From positions 13,589,717 to 13,653,716 of the forward strand of contig OX393568.1 of the NCBI GenBank assembly GCA_947652115.1: DNA of 64,000 bases, given 5' to 3'. Below are positions 32,925 through 46,800 of this stretch, one piece after another. Source of the DNA: Blastomussa wellsi. Its lineage: Eukaryota > Cnidaria > Anthozoa > Scleractinia > Plerogyridae. Within the stretch, counting starts at the first letter, position 1. Each line of letters starts with the position of its first letter. The notes beneath the pieces were generated by a model, which saw only the letters and a list, made by a program, of their open reading frames with translations, searched no databases and was not told where the DNA came from. Position numbers and translations under genes: made by a program.

Positions 32925-35900
32925 CTTGGAGTGGAAGTAGGACAGTTAGAGTAAATAGTCCATCAGGAGCGAGAAAGCCTACCTAGGCTTCCACTTGTTT
33001 GGAATTTCTATTTTTCTTTCTTTAAAGAATAATATAACTTAAAATGGGTTTACTATTTCGAGAACTATCTAGATTTTGTCAGCCCCAGTTGAATGAATCT
33101 AGATATGAGTTGACGCGCGATAATTCCTTCAGATACACAAAACGTAGCTATGATCTGCAAAACATGATAGCAACTGGGAAAATGGGGATAGTTCGCAGCT
33201 CTCTAGAACCTCTAATTTCATTGGATCTTAATAGCAGGCAGCTATACTGTTTTAGGGCTAGGGTCCATTGTTACTGTTGTTTATTTATCATTTTTTCAGC
33301 CAATTCTTGGTTTTCACGTGACGTCATAAAAAAACTAAAATTAAAATTTTGAGTTTTGAATGACATCAGGTAAAAGTCATTTTTAAACATATATCTGCTG
33401 GCCTGTTTTCAGCTCGGTAGACGGCTTTGTTTTGAAAATAGAACAGTTTGAATTTCAGATTTTTCACAATGCCTGACATCGGCATTGTTTCTGGGTAGCA
33501 TGTTACGTGCGCGAAAATATCGATTCAGAGTTCTCAGTAACCGATATGTCGAGGAAAGTGTCAATGCAAATGTTTTCAAGTTTAACAACGAGAAGAAACG
33601 TTTTGAGAGAGCCAAAGTAAACTCCAGATGTTTCCACTGGTTTCCGGCCGCCATGTTGGGGCCCCCTCTATACTAAACACTATAATTTTCAGTGATACAC
33701 TTTGCCGAATAACTCGAGTTCGGAATATCGCACATCCCTGAAACTTTGGCACGTTGTTTATTACTTTTCTACGATATTTCAATTTCTTGACTCAATTTAT
33801 TAAATGGTAAGCGATTTTATTTCTTGCGCGCGTGAAACTTGCGTGATACTTGCGTGACGTGAAAACCACCTATACTGTGGGACCTTGTAAAGAGTTGCGT
33901 ACCGCCCCAGAAAATGCATTATTCCAATAAATAATTATGCAAATAGTTCACTTGATGCTACACGCGGAATGGAAGAGAATAGAATAGAAGTATCACATGA
34001 ACAAACTTAGATTTCCACCGCGCGACAATCGTTGGTGGAAGGAGATCATCATAACAGCTCTATTAAGCCCTTGACCCTCTCTCATTAGCCGCTCGTATTG
34101 GAGTTCTGTTTGGAAGTAGTTCTCCATATCTATTGAACCCCCCCCCCCCACCCCCTCCCCTCTTCCTAGATGGTGAAGAAATAAGGTTTAATGGATGCGA
34201 AGTGATGTTACCTGCAGTTACAATAGGAACATCACTGTAATCAGATCTCAACTCTTCCCGCTGCCAGGAGCCTGGTAACAAAGTACAGCAAAATCTTTGA
34301 AATACAACATTTCCATTTTGCACTGCAATACAGATACCACATAACGGAACAATTAAACGGTTCAAGTACTGAAGTCAGTTCTTATTCTACAAGTTCTAAC
34401 CACATCACATGACATTACTGCATACTTACGACTGTTGTCGTCTTCATAATGGTTAGGGACACGTCTTCTGGGTTGAACATGTCTAAAATCCTCGTCATTA
34501 TCAACTTGGCATGACATACAAACGGAAATGAAAATTAAAAAAATGGTATGATGTGTGATTCTCATTCATGTGCAGCTTTTTGTTGATCAACTCACCAGCT
34601 GTAATGGGTTGTCTTGCTTGTGGAGCTCCCCCTCTTCTCCTTAATGGACCTAAAAAATTACACCATTCATTTAAACTTTTGTACAAGAACAAAATAATGA
34701 TTATTAGACAAATAAGAACTCAATATCTATAATATTGCTGTTTTGTGGACAAGATTAGTTTGGCCACCATACATGTAATTTTTGAGTTTTGTTATATACT
34801 AGGGGGGGATCTCCTTAGAATAAACTTGTGTGAGCCTGCAGAGATCTCCTGGTAGTCTGGAATGTAACTAATTATAGCGGAGAAATTATGAGGGAACCAT
34901 GCAGTTCATTTTTCATGGTCAAAACGGCTAGCAGCATGGTATCTGCTGACCAGTATAATATGACCATATCACCATCTCAGTTTTAAAGTACATCGAGGTC
35001 ACTTTTTTAAGTTAACTGCTGACCATGTGATGGTTGTTCAATGGATCGCAGGCTCAAGTCAATGTTTTTCTCGGCTAGGGTTTTGACAGGATTGTGTAAT
35101 TTTTCATGATCATCCTCAGTGGAATTTCTGAAATTGGAATTGAAGATTAATTCTGATTTATTTTGGGTCAGTGATATCAAGAACCAGAAAAAAATATGGA
35201 GCTCCCTTTTTCGCATGGCTAAATCTATATATCAGCACACTGTTGAAATAGATAAGTGGCAAATAAAAATCTAACTATCATTCAAACCTAAACAGTACTG
35301 CATGTATCCAGTCACAACATATCCCAGTATACCTTAAAGGGGAACTGTCGTGGTATTTTGGTGTCATTTTAAAATGCTGAAAATGTTCCTGCATCAATGG
35401 AAACCTCAAAATAATGGTATAGTTTTGTTACCTATGACTTTATCACAACACTGAAACCATTTATTGCTACCTATCACTTAGGATGGCAAGGATGGAAATG
35501 GACTGAAATTTGGCAAATCTAGCCAGTTATTTCAAATTCTAGAGCCATTCCTTGAAAATGTCACCAGAAATTCATTATGCTTTGCTCTCTAAACCACAGT
35601 TTGTTTCATTTCTTCCTGTTAGTCCATCAGGAGTATTTGGAGCACCAGTGAAGGTACCAGGTAATGATTTTAACAATGAATGAAGCTGAAAACACCAAAA
35701 CCCCTGTAACAGCACCCCTTTAAGCTTGAAAAGGTTAACTGCAGAAGCTTCACCTTTTACTACCAAGTCCTCCTGTTCTTGAGATACTTGACCACGCCTT
35801 CGTGGAACTATACCGTCGTTATCGTCATCATCATCATCAATTTCATATGAATTCCCATCTTGTTGAAAACATAAAAAAATTGCTACATTAAATATCAGGT

Positions 35901-38900
35901 TGATCTCCACCTGATGAGTTTTGCAAGTGGTGAAATCTTAGCCATGTATTTCCATGGATCTTGTTTAATCAGGTTCGTTCAGTTTTAAGGCCAAAGTGTG
36001 ATAACATAACCCCAGGCCTGCATACAATATTTAGTATTAATAAGACACTCACCAAGTGAGACCTGGGGCTGTGGGGATTCTCCTCTTCTTTTCAATGAAC
36101 CTATCAAAAAGTCCATATACATAATGTAGAACATTTTTATTTTGAACTAAATTTTGCCCATTCCTTTATGAATTCAAGTTTTGATCAGATGCTTAATAAA
36201 ATATGGCAGAAATATTCTTGTTGTACCATATGATCACCTTGCCTTGACATCACCAAACATAACACTGGAATAACAAGACTGATGACACTTCTGACATTAT
36301 GGATCACAACAACAATAAGTCAACTAGCCTTGTAATTATAAAAAAGAAGACTGCTTATTGTATGTGCATGCAATATATTCAATCAAAACTAACTTAGTTT
36401 ATTACTGTATATTTGTTAAATAGTAGGAATCTGTTAAGTATAAAGGGAAATACTTGTTGTCAACTCACCAGTTGCCACGGGTTGTCTAGCTTGTGGAGGC
36501 CCCCCTCTTCTCTGTAATGAACCTGAGATAACAAGATAAAACTTGACACAATTATGTATTGGTACCGTTATGTAACTGAGTGTCCAAAAATAAGAGTTTG
36601 TACAGAAGAGATTTGGTTAGTTTTTATTTAATCTCTCTGCCTCTAACAAACAACAGAGTGAAACTAGAATTCACTGAATGCCATAAGGGACCACATGAAA
36701 CACAAAAACAGGACACAAACATAGGCACGCAATATGTGCGAGAGTTATTTTTTTCAGTTTTGATATGGACGTATTGGGTATTTTTTTTTGGTCAGCAAAA
36801 CTAGCCCGTCCAAAACGAATGCTCAATTTAGTGTTGGGCCTTTTGCTGACGGCGTGTGCATTGTAAGTAAATGAACGCAACGCAAAATACGTTTGACTAG
36901 CGAATTCATTCACGACGAAACTTTCCTGTCGACCATGAATAATATATCTGTAAAAACTGTAGAAATCAGTTTAATCAATCACTTTACTGCGCATGTCATT
37001 CCATTTTTATAAAACGATTTGACAATCTCGTCCCCAGAACCCGCTTTTCTTTTGGTCACCATCAAGAAAAGCGGGCTCTGGGGACAAGATTGACAATTTG
37101 ACTGGTTTCTTGATGCAACCCCAAACCTGATTGGATTGATGTACGTCACTAATGCGTGGTTCAATTTTCCCTGTAACCACCCCCCCCTCGGGCACACCCC
37201 CGGGCATTTGCCATATTTTAACTATTTTGCGGTGTATTCTCCACCCCCGGGCACACAGAAAAAGGCAATTCCCCCGTCGACCACAAGTACGTCATTGTGT
37301 GTACAAATTCAAGATAAAAATACTGATTTCTGTAAAAATAGCAAAAGAAGTACATGAAGAAGTTTTTTCAAGAACTACACTTCTCTAAAAGCGACTGCAA
37401 AGTCCCTGGTATCTCGCGACTTAGCCACTTGTTACGTCGTCCTTAATAAAGGTATAACGGCCGACTTGCAATTGTTGCACGTCTACTCATGAATTTGAAC
37501 GCTTTTCTAGACTGTATATATATCATAAATAACTGAGACTACATATATAGCATACGAAATCATGAAGACTTCATTTATTTTTATAAAGAAAACTGAAGGA
37601 GAAATCTAACCCGTACGTCTCGCCACTTCCTCAAAAGAATAGGAAAGGAGCCACAAATCTTTAGAAAATATCAAAGCTTTTAAACTCTCTTCTTTAACAC
37701 TACTCATTACCACACGGCATTACAATGTTGTGAAGACATACCCACCTACCGCTTGTTGTGACTAAATGCCAATTCTTAACAAAGCTATTTCTACCTGAAA
37801 ATTAAAAACTCCGAGACTCCAGCACAGTGCAGAATGCGACACCAAACGTGATTCCTAGCCTTTTCTTGACAGCGGTAACACAATACTTTTGTTTATTTGT
37901 AATATGATACTTTTTTTCTTCGAAATGTTGAAACATGATACTTTGTTTTTCTGCATCGCTGATTTTCAACACAAAGCGTCATATTTTGTGACTTATTAAA
38001 CATGCACCAAAGTATTTTATCGAAAGACAATAAACGGATCAAATGGAAAAAAGATATCTTTTAAAAGGGTTTTTTAAACGTAGTACAGTTAGTACATTGT
38101 TTTCTGGTTGTTACGAAATTTGTGCCGAAAATACTGGTGAAAGATTTTGCATATTTAATTACGAACAGTTCGTGAAATATTTACCAGAGCTGGTGCATCT
38201 GCAATGAAAGCTGTTTCTCCGGAATTACTGTACTCTGCGTTCTTGAGTATGTGGCCTCGCTAACTTCAAATTCTTAAATGCCGTATGACATCTACTACGT
38301 CCTGAAGCAAAGTCTCTGATCTCTCAGCTCTACTGATTTCAAAAAACTCATCTCCGAGAAATAGGAAGCTGCGTACATCCGCAACTTCAAATTTAACCAA
38401 AATTAAAGCTATCGTTACTTCAGTCAGAAACATTTTAAAATTCAACATGGCTCTTGTTCACAACTAACTGCAATCAAAATACAATCCCTCAACCCAAAGC
38501 CGCCAAAACAGACTGCTCTCAGCATGTAAAACTTCACATCCTTGTACCTTTTTCACCACCATAAAAATTTCCAAACAGTTTTCCGCTTAAAACCCACACA
38601 CAACGTGGTACACCAGAGCTACATAAACACCGAGTGCTGGAAATAGAGACATCATGCTAACACCGCCCAATAAGGCCAAGTTTATACGAAAATAAAGATG
38701 GCCGCCCCTTGAATCCGAAACAAATATTGATACAAAATTAAACGATACATACAAGCAGCAATTTCATTGGTTATCGATCGATAGTATCCTAATTCTGATT
38801 GGTGTGAAATACATCGCTCGTCCACCCATCCATCCATCCATCCACTGAATAGCGACATACGTCGGTACGCCGACTAGGAGTTATTTTTTTCAAAAAAATA

Positions 38901-41900
38901 ACTAACTAAAAAATAACTCAAAAATTCCATATTACAAAAGCATTACCTTTCGCCACTAAGTCTTCCTGTTCTTGAGATACCTGACCACGCCTTTGTGGAA
39001 CTACACCATCATTGTCATCTTCATCCATTTGCAATGATGTCACACCTTGTTGATACAAAGCATCATTGCAAACAATATATTAAACATTTATTTAACAAAT
39101 AAAGAAGCCTAAGCCATGTATTATATTGTCATAAACATGACGGGCATTTGAGAGCATGAGGGAAATGGAGATAAAACATGGGTTTTTGACCAGTCAGAAC
39201 GCACACAGAGTCCTATCTATATTATAATCAAATATAACAACATAAAGTAAATGTAACTTGAGTTTCACACACTAGGAGATGATCGCTTAGTGTTGCTTAT
39301 TTTTGAACTGCATATTTATACACAGGGCACTCCCAGGATAAGTAAAACAATTTATTCATTTATTCAATTCAGATTAAATCTTTATAATGTATATATACAT
39401 CTGTATAACAAACACAAAATGTTATATGAAACCAGGGTAACCACTTTCAATTTATAATAATCTCAGCATTACAGCCTGAGAGACATGATGGATAGAACTT
39501 TCTACATGTACCTCTTTGTTGTTCTTAAAATTATTTAGCATTTTTCCTCCTAAAAGTTGATTTCCGTCCTTACTGCGCAGTCCTGGGATTTGCTTTCAAA
39601 AATTGTTTATCAGTATGCAAGCTATTAACCGAACTATCTATACCTCTATATCCTTTCTTATCTTAGTTAAGCTGTTTATATACTTTTTCCTACGGCTTAT
39701 TTCCGCTAAACTTTTAACCTAGTTTACTTAATTTTTGTCCATGTGTGTATGCGTGTTGTATGTGTTTATTTAAGTCCTATGTACCTGACCTTTAAAATCA
39801 CTGATGTAAACACTAAGGATGGCTGCCCAGTTCCTCATTAGCCAATAGTGGTTATTTCGGGCAGCCATGTACTCATTTTATTTTATATTGTCTAGTTTTG
39901 TAAACCTAATTAATTTGGGGTACAATAAAGTTGTTGTTGTTGTTGTTACACTTCTCTCAGTAACAGCATACATTAAAGCTTTATAGTCTGCTAATATAGG
40001 TCCTTCCATTGAGGAGTGCTCGATAAGCTGAAAGGTCAGTTTGGAATACCGTCAAGATTCATCTACTTTTTGCTATTGTTTTTCGAGGATATTTGGTGTT
40101 AATAATGAAAATAAAGGGATGTTTTCCCTGTAATTTTCTTTGTTGATAGTAAAAATTCCGTTCACATAAACACTGCAAGTGGAGATTGTGCAGTACAGAC
40201 TGAAAATCATCTTTAAATAATACAATGTTGCAATACCATTGAAGAATAGTGAGTGTTTATTTCAAAATTTTATACAGTTACATTATTTCATGTGATAACA
40301 CTGCTGTAACACTCACCAAGTGATGCTTTAGGCTGTGGTGATGCTCCTCTTCTTTTCAATGGACCTGTCATAACACACAACTGATTGTTCATCACATTAC
40401 AAAGCAGTACATTAATTTTGTTTGGTCTGGTTCCATAGGCAACCAGCAAACTAAAAAAGTACATGATCAGAATGTCTCCTTTTCCTTGTGTTTGCATTAA
40501 TATTTTATTCTCTTAGAAATGGAAAGAAACTGTGATAAACTTGAATACGTTTTATTTGACAACTTGTAGTTTTCGTTTTCTGTTTTTCACCATTCTACTG
40601 CGCAAAGCTACCCAGAGGGAAAGAGCACGAACAAGACTCGAGGTCCTATGTGAGGCGCCCCACTCTCTTCAGTTATTTAAAGACCCTGAGTGTTGATCTG
40701 GCCGAGGTTTCAACCCGCGACCTCCCACACATTTTGGTACATGCCCCTTTGTCAAACAGAGGATGTCTAGTAACTAGTAAATTTAAAATAATTAATTACA
40801 TCAAATGAACAGAAAATTGATAATAATAATAATCAGTATCATCATTTGTCTCATGATGTATAGTTTTTTTTTTTATTTTATTTTTACTTACAAAGAACAT
40901 ACATTACTGTTAACACTAGTTATGATGTATAGTTACTTGTACCCATTTATCCCTTTTTTCACAAGGTTGAAATCAAAATTATCTATTGATGATGTAGAAA
41001 CAAGAAAATTTTTCTCATTAATAAGATCAGGTATCTACAAAAAGTTAATGTTTGTGTTATGTTTTCAATTTAAAATACTGGACGACAATATTTACAAATT
41101 CCTGCTTAGCTAAAATGGGTTTGATACATGTGATCCATACACCTTTTGTAGTACTTCTCGAGAAACAGTTGATCACTTATTATTTTTTCAATGCATCTAC
41201 TCCTGTGCCATTTGAAATGAATCTGAATATTATTGGCTCTCTATAACTAAAGTTCCTCAAACCAAATTGTTTCATAGTAATACAAAGTATCTTTAGAGTA
41301 ATGTGGTTCTTATCTTTAGATTGGGCTGCCTGTGGTCAAAATAGCCAACCTATTCATAGAAAAAAGGCAAATACCTTTTACTACTAGGCTTGAATTGTCC
41401 TGACTTATAACTGCTGGAACACGTCTCTGTGGTCTGCATGGTTTACTGTTATCATCACTGTTGTCATCTTCATTCGCTAGTTTTGAGCTCTGAGTTACAT
41501 CTACAAGGTCACATCAAACTAAACATTCAGATGACTCCAACAAGCACTGTCTAATGTTTATGGAAGATGTAAAATGCATAACAGAAATAGGTACTTGTAA
41601 TGCACTTAGTCACACTAATTCAAGCTGGTTTGAATTCGTGCGACTGACCACAGCAACAAAATTCTGTCCCATGACATGAAGCAATAATTTGTTGCTGAGA
41701 CTTGTTCCCACAATGAGTGTCACATAATGTGTCCCAGCTTTAAAGATTTGAAAAACCTGACACTAGGGAAGGGAATTTGTAGGCAGACACTGAGGTATAC
41801 ACCAAACGTCAAACAAAAACCCATTCAGGAACAGTGAAGAAAACAGCTTTAGATTGAGAAACCTTTAATACAGCGTTTTCACTCACGTGACCAAAAAAAT

Positions 41901-42020
41901 CGAAAACCATTCAGTGGACAGAGTCAAGAAACTACGACATTATAGAATATAAAAAAAGTACTTCTCCAAGTTTTAGGTGTGTGCATTGTTCCAAACTTCA
42001 GATATTGGTTGAAATGTCTC

Positions 42021-42055
<35 letters not shown>

Positions 42056-42594
42056 ATAGGTGTACCTCAGTGGAACACCAACATGGCGGCCGGGAATAGT
42101 GTAAAAATCTGGAGTTTACTTTGGTTATCTAGGAGGCTGGTTAGCTGTTTTGAACAAACAAATGTTCATATAAACACTTTTTCTAATACTTAAACTTCTA
42201 AAATGGCTAAATCTTGCAAGATAAGTATGTGTTTTTCAACATATTTGATCATAACTGTAAGTCACACACCGCCATAACACTGAAATTCAAATTGCACTAG
42301 TTTCCAAACGAAGGACGCTGTTGAGCTGAAAAATTGTATAAAGATATAAATTTAGCGCCTCTTATGCCTGATGAGTATAAAAAGTCTGGTGGCTCTTTGG
42401 TTTTGAATTTTAGAATTTTATGACGTCACATGAAAACGCTCTATATTGATCACATTCATGCATGGCTTAGCACTGTCAGAATTGGATAATGCTTTTTACA
42501 CCATATTCATCTGGCCACCTGAATAACATACATGCATTATTTTATTCAGAGTTGAACTTTTTGGAAGTTATCCAATCTTAAAAAACAAATGCAT

Positions 42595-42625
<31 letters not shown>

Positions 42626-43855
42626 AAAAATTTAAACCAGTTTGATGTTGACTTCCCTTTGTTTCAGATTATGCTATTCAACATAAGACAAAGGGAAATG
42701 AAAATCAAACTAGTTTAAAAAATTTTCAACCAAAGATAAAATTAAACCACAACACATGTATGTACACTGTATTGGAGAGGCATGGGATAAAAATCGGCTT
42801 CATGTAGATGGAAAGTTAACTCTTTAAAAAAGCATCTTCAAATTAGTGAACAAATCCTTGTACAAGTAGTTACTGTGTTTGGTCTCTTCATAAAGCAATT
42901 GTTGAGTTGGAGTTAAACGGCTTAAGGGGATCACCTGCTAACTATAACCAGAAATGTTCTGCAAGTGAAAATACTGCTCTTGGAGCAGTAAAAATCTCAG
43001 TTCGATGTAACAGATAATTTCCCCCTGAACAATGAGATGCAATAAAATCATAATTCTTCCAAGGGAAATTGTTTTTATGAATTTACCTACTAGTGGCCTT
43101 GAAAAATCTTTATTATTTTAATGCCTTCCATTTGTCCCGAACATCAACAAACCTTGTGGTTCAAGCATCTTGTCATTATTTTTCCTATGCAATTGCTAAT
43201 GGAAGGTTCAGTATTTCAGAGAATTACATCTCAAATAATAAAGACCCAGAGTTCATACAGCAGGTTTTAAATGAAAATATCTTCATTTCAGCGTTTGGTT
43301 CAGCTGAGAGTTTGTTATTTACTGCCAAAGCCCATTGCATTCCTTTGTATGATTTGAAGCTGGTGTTATTTCTGTTATTAATAAAGTTGTTTTAAATCAT
43401 TTTAGAAAGATTCTAAAAGCAGCTTCTGGTATCCGTTTATTTTGTTGGTGAGAACAAGCTAGGATTTGTACGCCACTTTGCAGACGGTTACATGTAATAT
43501 ATTTCCATCTGCATGCAGTCAGTGATATAGTTTCTTGTTACATAATTATGTTGAATATCCCAAGTCACTTGTACTTGACATTTCATGGCATGTCACTTGA
43601 ATACATGAATCACATATTAATCAATTAGCATTTCTAAATATAAACTGATAAAAACAAAATGTTTTTTCATTACTTGTTGACGATGTTAGTGGCTTTAAAG
43701 GAGCTCCTCTTCTTCTCAGACCTAAAGAATTCAGTGATTGTTAATCATGATCATACTTAACACTTGTGCACAAAGTCCTTCATTGTAACTGTTCTGTATA
43801 AAGTCATTATTAGGAAAGATGATTGTTCAAAGTTGCTGTGACGCACCCAAATACT

Positions 43856-43892
<37 letters not shown>

Positions 43893-46800
43893 TAATATTT
43901 AATATTTCTATAGTGCCTTTTACAACGAAAGATCAAAAGCTGTAGTCTTGATTACGAAACAATAAGTTACCAAGCACAGAAAAAACATAATTAAAAGTTC
44001 AGAAAATTGAGGACTGGAAAATTAGTATTGCCCACAGATATAGTCCAGCTTTTTTAAAAGTACACATATGCAGATACATCAACAACAAATACAAAATAAA
44101 GAAATTACTTTATTAGTGACAGGTCAGTGTATTCTCTACTTGCACAAATGCCATAATACACCTCTTTTACCCCCCAAAAGTTTGCATAATCTAAAACTGT
44201 TACAATGCCTATGCAATTTTTTTTTTTGGGGGGGGGGGGGTAGAAGCAGTGTATTATGGAATTGTGCAAGTAGAGAATGACTCACTTTGAAACTAGAAAT
44301 ACCTTTCACGACTAGATCTGAATCCTCATTGTTTGGAGTTGTCAAAGGAACGCGTCTTCGTGGAGTCACTTGAACATGGTCATCGTCATCACTATCACTC
44401 AGTGGCACAATATTTTCAAATGAACCTGTAGTTGACACATATTCCAGCAGATTTTTAAAGATGTATTACAACATCATATTTCCAAATCGTTAAGCTGTAT
44501 AAACCTTACACTCCCTTGCAGTCTTCCAGATAAGAGGGGGTTCTCAGGTCTAAAACCCGACTAGGTTTCCTGACCCAACAAATGAATTGAAAACTTATAA
44601 TGATTTGTTGGGCACAGTGGGGATTTGACCCGTTTCAATAATTTGTATGCACCTTGCCTCAAAAACTGGAACCCTGCCTTATCAATAATTATTCAACAGG
44701 TCAGCTTCTTAGTACATAATATTATGGCTCCTCAAGTTTTCACTAGCTTTCTTTCAAGGCAAACCAGTCTACATGTATTTTATATATTTATTACTTATTT
44801 ATTACCGGCCTTATGTGCTACCGAGCACGAAGAGGATTAAGTAAGTAAGTACTGTCTGAAAACAGGGGCATACAGGTCTTGTGTCAACTGTCTGACAACA
44901 GGGGCATGTCATTTTTTGGGGGTTGAAAAGAAGAAATAAATAAATATGAACAGTGGTTTTGTCTAACTTTCTTTTCCTTACCCTCCCACCCAACTTTCCC
45001 TCTCACCTTCACCTTTCCCCTCCCTTACATCTGACATACTACCTACCACCCTCCCTCCCAGGTTTATCGCTCAATTTATCGCTCAGTGGCCATCCAGTAT
45101 GAACGCCATTTATGACAAAAAGATAAATATATAAATGTAGACCAAAATGCTAATATTCGTACCAGACCAATAAATCAATGTTGTCCATGTAACATAAGTA
45201 TACATCATAAACTGGCATGCGGCACCTATAAGTTGAACCCCAAATTATTCATGTTATGATTGCGACAAATCGGCTGCGACAGAAATATATGTTATGAGCA
45301 TGCGTTCTCAATCCAGTGCGACTGCAGCTCTAGAATTCCCGCCAGTATTCCAATTTCTCTATGTTTACTGTAAGGACGTGTCAGGCAGCAGTGGTTCTTC
45401 GCCTTCTCCTCCAGCGATGCTAGGTCCGCAGTCATCCATCGATGAATTAGTTTCAGGATTATTTGAAAACCATCATTTTCTAGGTGTCTGCTTGCTCCAA
45501 AAGCGAAGGTAATTCTCAAAGAAAACTGTCTGACCCTGTCTGAATAATTTGGGGTTGACAACTTATAGATGCCGCATAGTTTATGACGTATATTTATGTT
45601 ATAATGACAACACAGCATTTTGGTCTACATTTATATAGTTATCTTTCTGTCATAAATGGCATTCCATACTCCAGACCACTCTAACCACTTGACCATGAAT
45701 TCCCTTATGCAAATGTCACCCAAACTTGTTCATATTATACATTTCTGGTCCCAGACTTCCATATTCCTTCTTAAATACATGTATTTGGAAAAATTAAACC
45801 TGTAACAAAAATTTTAAACTGGTTTTAAAAAAATTAAACCAGAGGTAAAAATTGAACTGCAACATTTAAGCATTGGGAACTTGACAGAGAAGACTGACTA
45901 GCCTGGGCTATTGACAGGAATTATTTCTTTGCCCACTCCATAGTGGAATAATAATGCAGGCCTGGGACTTTTATAATATTTCTAAAGCACCATAATCAGT
46001 TTGAACAGGAATCAAACCACTTGAACCAGATGTGGCAATGATTAAGAATATTAATCGACAGTCATATTGTACTGACTAGCAGTTCAATTCCTCTTGAAAC
46101 TTATGATGAATGCTTCATCTCAAACATGATCAAATTTTTTAACCTTGAACCTTGAACCAACTATTAAATTAATAATGGCCAATAGTTCTACAAACATCAT
46201 GTATTTTAATTTTTTAATACTTACTATCATTGTGAGTAGCTCTTGACTGTACTGGAGAACTGTGATGACCATCCGTGACACTAGCATGAGGAGGAGATCT
46301 GGAGAGTGCCTCTGTAAATACATACATCTGTAATATGAAGAACTCTATATAGAATGGATGTATTGATTACAAAGCAAAAAGGCCTATCGAGTACATTTTG
46401 CACCTGATGTCATTTCTTCAGGTAAAATTAGCCAGTTACAGAAGGATGAACATGACATGGTGCACACATGAGGCATTTGCAGTATGCGCTAGTATTAAGA
46501 TGTGCTAACAATTGGTGTGTGCACCCTTAACAGATGGAATGCACAGGCTGTACATACTGAACTAAACATGTTTCGGATCATATTGGGAATCTCAGATGCA
46601 TAGCTCACCTTCCTGTGCTGCAATTGACTCTAATTTTGCCAAAAGGGAGCCTCTAACTTTATTCAGTTCAGGGACATCTAAACTGTCCTTGAGATACTTA
46701 TAAGGACTGATTCTTTTCTGTTCTGCAGATGGTGGGTGGTTTGGTGACACATATAACCTATTAAGAAAAATACATTAGATGCCAACCTGAAAAAATTGAA

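Noticed and set aside
37180..37270. CCCGGGCAC-rich stretch as a CpG-island promoter
   Set aside because: It is short, C-homopolymer driven and resembles the C-rich ends of a repeat at 55310-56060.
38266..38448. 60-codon minus-strand frame as an extra or alternative first SLAIN-like exon
   Set aside because: No phase-1 splice sites compatible with its neighbours and no similarity to the modules.
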